Shown: positions 1 through 5,187 of the stretch, piece after piece
Numbering within the stretch: position 1 is the first letter of the stretch
Layout of the letters: each line of letters begins with the position of its first letter
Assembly: GCA_016870695.1 (NCBI GenBank)
Contig: VGAV01000210.1
Span: forward strand, 1 to 5,187
Reading direction: 5' to 3'
DNA length: 5,187 nucleotides
Source of the DNA: Actinomycetota bacterium
Lineage (GTDB): Bacteria > Actinomycetota > Actinomycetes > Actinomycetales > Microbacteriaceae
The notes under the pieces: generated by a model
What the model was told of the DNA's origin: nothing
The model's database searches: none
The model's input: the letters and a program-made list of their open reading frames with translations, nothing else
Program-made: the position numbers and the translations under genes

Positions 1-6
1 CCCGCT

Positions 7-82
7 GCGGAATCGGATCGCCGCGGCGGAATCGGACCGATGGTCCCGGGCCGTCCGAATCCGGCGCCGCCGTCCGATTCCG
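7..82. repeat. Cluster of short direct and inverted repeats downstream of the aminotransferase gene
   Basis: No gene is visible in the first 101 bases. GCGGAATCGGA occurs at 7-17 and again at 26-36, a direct repeat with a 19-bp period. CGGAATCGGAC at 27-37 has a perfect 11-bp inverted partner, GTCCGATTCCG, at 72-82, and a looser copy, GTCCGAATCCGG, lies at 53-64. Between the two direct copies is a 10-bp palindrome, CGCCGCGGCG, at 19-28. The cluster lies immediately after the stop of the leftward gene, so in its transcript the 11-bp arms could pair across a 34-nt loop. It could be a terminator or mRNA-end structure, a REP-like intergenic element, or binding sites for a neighbour beyond the window. 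There is no T-tract, so a classical intrinsic terminator is not supported. The repeats are certain; the role is unknown. Confidence 0.6.
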
Positions 83-101
83 GGACGACCGCCCCCGGGG
101 C

Positions 102-1301
102 TCAGCCCATGCCGGCCAGGCGGGCGGACGCCTCCGACAGCACCTCGACCCTCTTGCAGGCCGCGAACCGCACGAGGGTGGCGTAGCGGTCCCGGTGCTC
201 CGGCACGACGAAGGCGGTGATCGGGATGCCGACCACCCCGGCGCGCGCCGGGAGCTCGCGGCAAAACGCGTCCGCGTCGGTGACGCCGAGGGGAGCGGCA
301 TCCACGACCGTGAAGTACGAGCCGCCCGGGGTCGAGACGTCGAACCCCGCCGCGCGCAGGCCGGTGCCGAGCAGGGCGCTCTTCGCGGCCATCGTGGACG
401 CGACCGACGCGAAGAACTCGTCCGGCATGCGCAGCCCCGCCGCGATCGCCGACTGGAACGGCGTCGGCCCGACGTAGGTGAGGAACTGCTTGACCGCCAT
501 CACCGCGGAGACGAGCGCGGTGGGGCCGGTCACCCACCCGGTCTTCCAGCCCGTCACCGAGAACGTCTTGCCCGCGGACGAGATCGACAGCGTCCGGTCC
601 CACGCCCCCGGCAGCGTGGCGAGGGGGACGTGCGGACCGTCGAAGACGAGATGCTCGTACACCTCGTCGGTGACGATGATCGCGTCGTGACGCTCGGCGA
701 GGCGCACGATCTCGTCCTGCACCGTGCGGGTGAAGACCGTCCCCGTGGGGTTGTGCGGATCGTTCACGAGGATGACCCGCGTCCGCTCCGAGACGACGGA
801 TGCCAGGACGTCCAGGTCCGGCTGGAAGTCCGGCCACGCGAGGGGCACGGGGACCAGCTTCGCCCCGGCGAGCGCGACGCACGCGGCGTAGGAGTCGTAG
901 AAGGGCTCGAACACCACGACCTCGTCGTCGGGACCGTCGATGAGCGCGAGGAGGGTGGCCGCGAGGGCCTCGGTCGCTCCCACGGTGATGAGGGCCTCGC
1001 GGGCGGGATCGACCGTGAGGCCGTAGAACCGCTGCTGGTGCTCGGCGACGGCGTCGAGCAGGTCGGGCACGCCGCGCCCCGGCGCGTACTGGTTCGCCCC
1101 GTCCGCGATCGCGCGGCGGGCGGCATCCCGGACGACCTCGGGGCCGTCCTCGTCGGGGAACCCCTGGCCGAGGTTGATGGCCCCGGTGGCCGCGGCGAGC
1201 GCGCTCATCTCGGCGAAGATCGTGGGCACGGCCTCCCCGTCGGGGGTGATGAGGCCGGCGCCCGCGGCGGTGCGGCGCCACGCGCCGGGGGGAATGTGCA
1301 T
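102..1301 (-). CDS. PLP-dependent class I/II aminotransferase (DapC/kynurenine aminotransferase-like)
   Basis: This encodes a cytosolic fold-type I aminotransferase of 399 residues, a normal length for the family. Visible motifs in order: INLGQGFPDEDGP (42-54), NQYAPGRG with Tyr72, the cofactor-binding GATEAL (108-113), DPHNPTG with Asn184, TDEVYEHLVFDG with Asp212, SSAGKTF with Lys245 as the expected Schiff-base lysine, GWKTGW (251-256), and VRFAACK with Arg378 as the expected substrate carboxylate binder. All key residues are present. The sequence resembles, from memory, mycobacterial Rv0858c, annotated as N-succinyldiaminopimelate aminotransferase (DapC), and more broadly kynurenine/methionine aminotransferases such as YbdL, so the true substrate is open. 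The ATG at 1301 (MHIPPGAW) is chosen because family homology begins just after it and AGGA lies 8 nt upstream (1310-1313). In-frame ATGs at 1388 and 1412 would add 29 or 37 residues. The gene is divergent from the protease gene. Confidence 0.9.
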   Translation of the reverse strand: MHIPPGAWRRTAAGAGLITPDGEAVPTIFAEMSALAAATGAINLGQGFPDEDGPEVVRDAARRAIADGANQYAPGRGVPDLLDAVAEHQQRFYGLTVDPAREALITVGATEALAATLLALIDGPDDEVVVFEPFYDSYAACVALAGAKLVPVPLAWPDFQPDLDVLASVVSERTRVILVNDPHNPTGTVFTRTVQDEIVRLAERHDAIIVTDEVYEHLVFDGPHVPLATLPGAWDRTLSISSAGKTFSVTGWKTGWVTGPTALVSAVMAVKQFLTYVGPTPFQSAIAAGLRMPDEFFASVASTMAAKSALLGTGLRAAGFDVSTPGGSYFTVVDAAPLGVTDADAFCRELPARAGVVGIPITAFVVPEHRDRYATLVRFAACKRVEVLSEASARLAGMG

Positions 1302-1367
1302 GATGCGCGTCCTGCTCGCGTGAGGGATCGGAATCCTCTCACCGTAGCCGTGGATCTGCTGGACGTC

Positions 1368-1391
1368 CGGATGCCGCCGGAATGGCATCCG
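1368..1391. repeat. Perfect 8-bp inverted repeat in the divergent region
   Basis: CGGATGCC (1368-1375) and GGCATCCG (1384-1391) are exact reverse complements separated by 8 nt. The dyad lies about 100 bp upstream of the protease start and 67 bp upstream of the preferred aminotransferase start. It may be an operator for a dimeric regulator or an RNA hairpin in a leftward transcript. In such a transcript it would bury the alternative ATG at 1388. Each arm contains the heptamer GGATGCC, which recurs in this window, so the dyad could also arise from two adjacent copies of a common genomic word. Confidence 0.55.
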
Positions 1392-1398
1392 ATGGGCG

Positions 1399-1404
1399 CT
1401 CCTT
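1399..1404 (-). promoter_or_regulatory. Shine-Dalgarno-like AAGGAG ahead of an alternative aminotransferase start
   Basis: Read leftward, AAGGAG lies 10 nt before the in-frame ATG at 1388 and is a better match to the anti-SD than the AGGA before the preferred ATG at 1301. It would support a 428-residue protein with a 29-residue extension rich in Arg, His and Pro. That extension has more A/T third positions (about 5 of 29 codons) and two AGG codons, unlike the body of the gene. It also lies outside the family fold, so I rank this start second. Confidence 0.3.
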
Positions 1405-1475
1405 ACACCCATAGACGCGCCTCACCCGTGGCATAGATAACGCACAGGGTGCGGGGTCACTGTAGAAGCGCCTGG

Positions 1476-1484
1476 AAGAAGGAG
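1476..1484 (+). promoter_or_regulatory. Ribosome binding site of the HtrA-type protease gene
   Basis: AAGAAGGAG ends 6 nt before the ATG at 1491. This decides the start over an in-frame GTG at 1449, which has no comparable site and would prepend 14 residues that include this very signal. Confidence 0.8.
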
Positions 1485-1490
1485 CATCGC

Positions 1491-3032
1491 ATGAGCGACA
1501 ACACGGACGACCGTCCCGAGGGTTCCCACAACGCCTCCACCCCTGACGCCGGCGCCGCGCACGGCGCGACGTCGCCGTCGCCGCAGCCCGACCGCGCCCC
1601 CCTCGACGCCGCCGCCGGTGCCGACGCCGGCCGCCCCCCGCTGCCGACCCGGTCGCCCGCCGCCGCGGCCGCCGCGTGGCCCCCGCCGCAGTCCGGCGAC
1701 CACCGCACCCCCGCCGGTGCCGCCGCGGTCGGCGGAGCCGGCGGTGCCGCCTTCGGTCCCGCTGCGGCCGACGCGCACGGTCTGCACCCGACCCTCACCC
1801 TGCCGGAGTCGTCCACGCCGGCGCCGCGCAAGAAGGGCGGCGTCCCCAAGGTCGCCGCGCTCGTCCTCGCGGCCGCGCTCGTCGGCGGCGGCGCGGGTCT
1901 CGGCGGCACGTACGCCGGGCTCCAGCTGTGGGGCGGCTCGAGCGCCTCCTCGCCCGCCGGGGCGACCGCCGTCACCGTGAACAACCCCGACAGCGTGAAC
2001 GCGACCACGGCGATCGCCAGCAAGGTCGTGCCGAGCGTCGTCACGATCAGCGCGACCGGCTCCACCGGTGCGGGCACCGGCTCGGGCGTCGTGCTCAACT
2101 CGGACGGCTACGTGCTGACCAACACGCACGTCGTCACCCTCGACGGGCAGTCCGGCAACACCCGCCTGTCGGTCACCACCTCGGACGGCCGGGTGTTCGC
2201 CGCGACGCTGGTCGGCACCGACCCCACATACGACCTCGCCGTCATCAAGCTCGAGAACGCCTCGGGTCTCACCCCGATCGAGTGGGCGGACTCGTCCGAC
2301 CTGAACGTCGGCGACACCACCGTCGCCGTGGGTGCCCCGCTCGGCCTGTCGAACACCGTCACGACGGGGATCGTCAGCGCCCTGAACCGGTCCATCCAGG
2401 TCGCCTCCTCGGCCGCGCCGAGCGACGGCTCCGACGAGAGCGAGGGCGGGCAGGGCGGCCAGGAGAGCCCGTTCTTCTTCGACTTCGGACAGGGCCAGCA
2501 GCAGTCGCAGTCGAGCGAGACGATCAAGATCGCGGTCATCCAGACCGACGCCGCGATCAACCCCGGCAACTCCGGCGGGGCACTCGTCGACGACCAGGGT
2601 CGCCTCATCGGCATCAACGTGGCCATCGCCTCCGCGGGCGGCTCCTCCTCGTCGTCGGGTCAGTCCGGCTCGATCGGCGTGGGGTTCGCGATCCCGTCGG
2701 ACGTGGCCAAGCGCGTCTCCAGCGAGATCATCGAGAACGGCTCCGCCACCCACGGCCTGCTCGGCGCATCCGTCCAGGACAGCACCTCCGTCCAGGGCGC
2801 GACCATCACCGGTGCGTACGTCGCCGAGGTGAGCGCAGGCGGCGCGGCCGCCGGCGGCGGCCTGCAGACCGGCGACATCATCACCGCCTTTAACGGGGTG
2901 CCCGTCGCCAGCTCGGTCGACCTGACCGCGCAGGTGCGCGCGCTCGCCGCGGGGGCGACCGCCCAGGTGACGTACGTCCGCAACGGGCAGGACCGCACCG
3001 CCGAGGTCACCCTCGGCTCGCTGAACGGCTGA
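1491..3032 (+). CDS. Membrane-anchored HtrA/PepD-type serine protease with PDZ domain
   Basis: This 513-residue protein is an S1C (trypsin-fold) protease of envelope protein quality control. Domains in order: a cytoplasmic Ala/Pro/Gly-rich, probably disordered N-terminus (1-112); a basic RKK at 113-115; one transmembrane segment (about 118-140), oriented to place the rest outside the membrane; the protease domain (about 165-410); and one PDZ domain (about 418-510), with GLLG (422-425) as the likely carboxylate-binding loop. The catalytic triad is intact: His213 in TNTHVV, Asp248 in TYDLAVIKL, Ser361 in NPGNSGGAL. Two low-complexity insertions stand out: about 37 residues (306-342), acidic then Gln/Ser-rich, where the L3 sensor loop of DegP/DegS lies, and a Ser/Gly run (381-393) near the L2 loop. 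The architecture matches actinobacterial PepD/HtrA proteins, which are commonly induced by envelope stress; no such promoter could be recognised here. It is probably monocistronic, with a hairpin and a new promoter following. Confidence 0.93.
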   Translation: MSDNTDDRPEGSHNASTPDAGAAHGATSPSPQPDRAPLDAAAGADAGRPPLPTRSPAAAAAAWPPPQSGDHRTPAGAAAVGGAGGAAFGPAAADAHGLHPTLTLPESSTPAPRKKGGVPKVAALVLAAALVGGGAGLGGTYAGLQLWGGSSASSPAGATAVTVNNPDSVNATTAIASKVVPSVVTISATGSTGAGTGSGVVLNSDGYVLTNTHVVTLDGQSGNTRLSVTTSDGRVFAATLVGTDPTYDLAVIKLENASGLTPIEWADSSDLNVGDTTVAVGAPLGLSNTVTTGIVSALNRSIQVASSAAPSDGSDESEGGQGGQESPFFFDFGQGQQQSQSSETIKIAVIQTDAAINPGNSGGALVDDQGRLIGINVAIASAGGSSSSSGQSGSIGVGFAIPSDVAKRVSSEIIENGSATHGLLGASVQDSTSVQGATITGAYVAEVSAGGAAAGGGLQTGDIITAFNGVPVASSVDLTAQVRALAAGATAQVTYVRNGQDRTAEVTLGSLNG

Positions 3033-3067
3033 TGCCGCCGCTCCCTCACCCGGCTCGGAGGACGCCG

Positions 3068-3088
3068 CCCCGCGATAGGCTCGCGGGG
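3068..3088. repeat. Perfect 8-bp hairpin overlapping the -10 box and start codon of the next gene
   Basis: CCCCGCGA (3068-3075), loop TAGGC (3076-3080) and TCGCGGGG (3081-3088) form a perfect, very GC-rich inverted repeat lying 36 bp after the protease stop. Its loop is most of the -10 hexamer of the following promoter, and its last base is the first base of the GTG start. In a transcript reading through from the protease gene it would fold and trap the start codon. In a transcript beginning at 3088 it would be absent. There is no T-tract after the stem, so termination for the protease gene is possible but unproven. It could also be an operator over the promoter. Confidence 0.65.
3076..3081 (+). 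promoter_or_regulatory. -10 element of a likely leaderless promoter
   Basis: TAGGCT fits the actinobacterial TAnnnT -10 pattern and ends 6 nt before the GTG at 3088, placing the expected transcription start at or next to the start codon. There is no Shine-Dalgarno at a workable distance: the nearest, GGAGGA at 3057-3062, is 25 nt upstream. Both facts support leaderless translation. No convincing -35 hexamer is visible 16-19 bp upstream. Confidence 0.6.
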
Positions 3089-4395
3089 TGGCGTCCTTCT
3101 CGTTCGGTTCCGGGAACGCCCGCAAGCTCCTCCGCATCCCGCTGTACCTGGCCGGTCGGGTCCTGACCGCCGTCGTGCCGCGGTCGCGGCGCAGCTGGGT
3201 CTTCGGCTGCGCGGTCGGCATCGCCGACGGTGCCGCGGAGCTGTGGCGCATCGCCGCCGCGCACGGCGAGGACGCGACCTGGCTCGTCGGCGACGACGGG
3301 CAGGCGAGGGATGCCACGGCGCAGGGGATCCGCTGGGCCCGGAAGGACTCGCTGCGAGGTCTGTGGCTGACCGCTCGTGCGCGCGTCGTCGTCGTGACGC
3401 ACGGCTTCGGCGACGTCAACCGCTATGCGGTGGCGGGGGCGACGATCGTGCAGCTCTGGCACGGCATCCCGCTCAAGCGCATCGGTCTCGACTCGGCCGA
3501 GACGACCCGGAGTGCGCTGCTGCCGCGTTCGCGCGTCGTCCCGCGGCTGCTCGCCGCCCTCTATCGCGGGACCACCCGCCGCATCGCGGTGCTGCCCGCC
3601 GCGTCCCACCTCGTGCGCGGCCGCCTCGAGTCGGCGTTCGGCCTCACCCACGCCGCCGTCCCCGTGACGGGGGAGCCGCGCGTCGACGTGCTCTCGCAGG
3701 GAACCGCGTCCGACCGCCGCGCCGCCGCGCGTGAGCGCCTGACCGCGGCCGTCGGCCCCGTCGGGGAGCGCCCCGTCGTGCTGTACGCCCCGACCTGGCG
3801 CGACGGCGACGTCGACCCGGCCGTCCCGGACGCGACCGAGTGGGGCGGCATCCGGGATCTCCTCGACCGACGCGACGCGGTCCTCCTCATCCGCTCGCAC
3901 CCGCTCGGGGCGGGGGACTACCGCCCGCCGGTGCCGACCGACCGCGTCCGGATGCTGGGCAGCGACCTCGTCGCCGACGTGACCCCGCTGCTGCCCGGTC
4001 TCGACGTGCTCATCACGGACTACTCGTCCCTCGCGTTCGACGCGGCCCTCGTGCCGCTTCCGGTGCTGTTCCTCGCGCCCGATCTCGAGGCCTACCGCGC
4101 GCGCCGGGGGCTCTACGGCCGGTACGCCGACGTGGCCGGCGACGATCCGGCCCGCGACTGGACGCAGACCCTGCGGCAGCTGGATGCCGTCCTCGACGAG
4201 CCGGGGCCGAGGACGGAGGCGTCGCGACAGCGGAGCCGGACCGTCCACGCGCACCGCGACGGGCGCAACACCGAGCGGGTGTACGCGCACGTGCGGGCGC
4301 TGCTCGATGCCGGCGGACGCCCCGCCCGGGCGGCGTCTCCGCTCGGGACGGACCCCGGCGGAGCCCCGCCGCCCCCCACGGAAGGACGACGATGA
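3088..4395 (+). CDS. CDP-glycerol glycerophosphotransferase family protein (TagB/TagF-like)
   Basis: This 435-residue protein belongs to the GT-B-fold family that moves glycerol phosphate (or a related polyol phosphate) from a CDP-activated donor onto a cell-wall glycopolymer at the inner membrane face. Visible motifs: VQLWHGIPLKRIGLD (121-135) with His125, YAPTWRDGDV (233-242), IRSHPLG (268-274) with His271, and ITDYSSLAFDAA (309-320). The two histidines match those essential in staphylococcal TagF, and the last motif matches its CDP-glycerol-binding region. A basic, hydrophobic N-terminus (12-35) may bind membrane; there is no signal peptide. The C-terminus (about 409-435) is Gly/Pro/Arg-rich and probably disordered. 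The GTG start is fixed by an in-frame TAG at 3076. The stop overlaps the next ATG in ATGA, indicating translational coupling. Primer versus polymerase role and the polyol used cannot be told from sequence. Confidence 0.88.
   Translation: MASFSFGSGNARKLLRIPLYLAGRVLTAVVPRSRRSWVFGCAVGIADGAAELWRIAAAHGEDATWLVGDDGQARDATAQGIRWARKDSLRGLWLTARARVVVVTHGFGDVNRYAVAGATIVQLWHGIPLKRIGLDSAETTRSALLPRSRVVPRLLAALYRGTTRRIAVLPAASHLVRGRLESAFGLTHAAVPVTGEPRVDVLSQGTASDRRAAARERLTAAVGPVGERPVVLYAPTWRDGDVDPAVPDATEWGGIRDLLDRRDAVLLIRSHPLGAGDYRPPVPTDRVRMLGSDLVADVTPLLPGLDVLITDYSSLAFDAALVPLPVLFLAPDLEAYRARRGLYGRYADVAGDDPARDWTQTLRQLDAVLDEPGPRTEASRQRSRTVHAHRDGRNTERVYAHVRALLDAGGRPARAASPLGTDPGGAPPPPTEGRR
4382..4386 (+). promoter_or_regulatory. 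Ribosome binding site of the second transferase gene
   Basis: AAGGA lies inside the last codons of the preceding gene, 5 nt before the ATG at 4392. With the ATGA stop/start overlap it supports coupled or reinitiated translation of the second transferase. Confidence 0.65.
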
Positions 4396-5187
4396 CCGAG
4401 GCCCGATTCATCGAGGACGGCGAGGTCGCCGCGTTCGAGCTGAGCGGCACCGGTCCGCGGCCCGCCGCCGTCGAGCTCGTCGGTCGCCGCGCGCGCGTGA
4501 CCGCCCGCCTGCACGGCCGCGGCCGGACCTGGCGCGCCGTCCTCCCGCTGCGCGCCTCCCGGTGGGGCGGGCCGGACCTGCCCCTGCCGACGGGGGAGTA
4601 CCGCCTGCGGATCGACGCGGGCGAGGCCGACGACACCGGCCTCCCCGGCGCCGCGATCGGGACGACGCAGCTGCCCGGCGTCCGCGCCTCGTGGGACGGC
4701 GCCCGTCTTCACGTCGGCCCGCCGGTGGACCCCGCCTACGACTCCGGCGAGGGGCAGGCCGCCCTGGAGCGCCGGTACGCCACCGGCCGCGGTCCGCTCG
4801 AGAACGCGGTGTTCTTCGAGTCCTTCTACGGGCGCAACGCCAGCTGCAACCCGCTGGCCATCGACCGCGAGCTGGCGCGGGTCGCGCCCGCCGTCACGCG
4901 CTACTGGAGCGTCGTCGACCTGTCGGTCGAGGTGCCCGCCGGGGCGATCGCGGTCGTCGAGGGCAGTCCCGAGTGGTGGCGCGCCCGCGGGTCGTCCCGC
5001 CTGCTGGTGGTCAACGACTGGCTCCGCCGCCGCTTCGCCCGTCGGCCCGGCCAGCGGGTGCTGCAGACCTGGCACGGCACGCCGCTGAAGAGACTCGCGC
5101 TGCACCGTCCGGGCTTCGATCCGCGCCGCGCGGTGGCCGTGGTCCGCGAGGCGCGGCGCTGGAACGTGCTCCTGGCGCAGAACCCCT
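4392..5187 (+). CDS. CDP-glycerol glycerophosphotransferase family protein, partial (3' end beyond window)
   Basis: An open frame of 265 codons runs without a stop to the window edge. Residues 1 to about 135 form an N-terminal region with alternating hydrophobic and polar residues suggesting beta-strands; I do not recognise it as a glycosyltransferase domain. From about 136 the sequence enters the CDP-glycerol transferase fold: ENAVFFESFYGRNASCNPLA (137-156), RYWSVVD (170-176), VVEGSPEWWRARG (188-200), LLVVNDWL (204-211), and QTWHGTPLKRLALHRPG (225-241) with His228 as the counterpart of the catalytic WHG histidine in TagF and of His125 in the preceding gene. LLAQNP (260-265) just before the edge is also typical. 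The second catalytic histidine and the TDYSS-type donor site should lie beyond the window. It is larger than its upstream paralogue and may be the chain-elongating partner; that division of labour is inference. Confidence 0.88.
   Translation, partial: MTEARFIEDGEVAAFELSGTGPRPAAVELVGRRARVTARLHGRGRTWRAVLPLRASRWGGPDLPLPTGEYRLRIDAGEADDTGLPGAAIGTTQLPGVRASWDGARLHVGPPVDPAYDSGEGQAALERRYATGRGPLENAVFFESFYGRNASCNPLAIDRELARVAPAVTRYWSVVDLSVEVPAGAIAVVEGSPEWWRARGSSRLLVVNDWLRRRFARRPGQRVLQTWHGTPLKRLALHRPGFDPRRAVAVVREARRWNVLLAQNP

Larger units (their letters stand above)
1302..1490. promoter_or_regulatory. Divergent intergenic region between the aminotransferase and protease genes
   Basis: This 189-bp region must carry the promoters of both flanking genes. 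It is slightly more A+T-rich near 1403-1446 than its surroundings. Possible -10 elements are the AT-rich stretch CATAGATAAC (1432-1441) for the rightward gene and TACGGT read leftward (1346-1341), a TAnnnT match, for the leftward gene. Neither has a convincing -35 partner at 16-19 bp, so both are weak. A near-palindrome, 12 of 17 symmetric positions, lies at 1322-1338. I looked for GGAAC-N17/18-GTT, the envelope-stress ECF sigma pattern one might expect ahead of an HtrA gene, and found none. Confidence 0.45.

Noticed and set aside
1..101. C-terminal end of another gene entering from the left
   Set aside because: All three plus frames are open here simply because of high G+C, each would overlap the aminotransferase gene, and none shows a recognisable sequence; the repeats explain the stretch better.
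98..108. GGGC-TCA-GCCC mini-hairpin across the aminotransferase stop codon
   Set aside because: A 4-bp stem is expected by chance at this G+C content.
195..1436. 413-codon open frame on the plus strand opposite the aminotransferase
   Set aside because: Composition is Arg/Gly/Asp-rich with no domain, while the minus strand carries a complete aminotransferase motif set.
1302..1490. Extracytoplasmic-stress sigma promoter or known regulator box ahead of the protease gene
   Set aside because: No GGAAC/GTT pair at suitable spacing and no recognisable regulator motif; only weak -10-like sequences are seen.
3031..3033. ATG overlapping the protease stop (TGATG), suggesting a coupled downstream gene in that frame
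   Set aside because: The frame runs into the first transferase gene out of phase and its translation is Arg/Pro-rich. The real gene starts at GTG 3088, with an in-frame TAG at 3076.
3068..3095. Intrinsic terminator of the protease gene
   Set aside because: The stem is strong but is followed by TGGCGTCC rather than a T-tract, and it overlaps a start codon. I report it as a hairpin of uncertain role.
1422..3419. 665-codon open frame on the minus strand opposite the protease and the start of the first transferase gene
   Set aside because: It is antisense to two genes with clear catalytic motifs, has low-complexity Gly/Arg/Ala composition with no recognisable domain, and is the usual by-product of very high G+C at third positions.
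3046..4290. 414-codon open frame on the minus strand opposite the first transferase gene
   Set aside because: Arg/Val/Gly-rich shadow of a well-supported gene; no motif and no plausible start signal.

Overview
The window is very G+C-rich, with near-exclusive G or C at third codon positions, and one gene appears to start without a leader behind a TAnnnT -10 box. Together with the protein families this points to a high-GC actinobacterium, most likely of the Microbacteriaceae (Microbacterium-like). That placement is inferred from composition and remembered family resemblance, not from a search.

Layout: positions 1-101 are a short non-coding stretch packed with direct and inverted copies of a CGGAATCGGA-type motif, just downstream of the first gene. 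Positions 102-1301 (minus strand) encode a class I/II pyridoxal-phosphate aminotransferase of the DapC/kynurenine aminotransferase-like group. A 189-bp divergent intergenic region (1302-1490) holds a perfect 8-bp dyad and the start signals of two genes. Positions 1491-3032 (plus strand) encode a membrane-anchored HtrA/PepD-type serine protease with one PDZ domain and an intact His-Asp-Ser triad. After a 55-bp gap containing a perfect GC-rich hairpin that overlaps a leaderless promoter and the next start codon, positions 3088-4395 encode a CDP-glycerol glycerophosphotransferase (TagB/TagF-like). Its stop overlaps the start of a second, larger member of the same family (4392 onward), which runs off the right edge.

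How the genes fit together: the two transferases form a translationally coupled pair, apparently the left end of a cell-wall glycopolymer (teichoic-acid-like) locus. The HtrA protease acts outside the membrane in envelope protein quality control, so it shares a compartment with that polymer, but its own stop, the hairpin and the separate promoter suggest it is not in the same operon. The aminotransferase is divergently transcribed and probably metabolically unrelated.

I see no RNA gene, CRISPR array, insertion sequence or phage gene. Nothing here supports a wholly new system. The most interesting signals are the hairpin/leaderless-start arrangement at 3068-3088, the repeat cluster at the left edge, the long insertion in the protease's regulatory loop, and an over-represented heptamer, GGATGCC.
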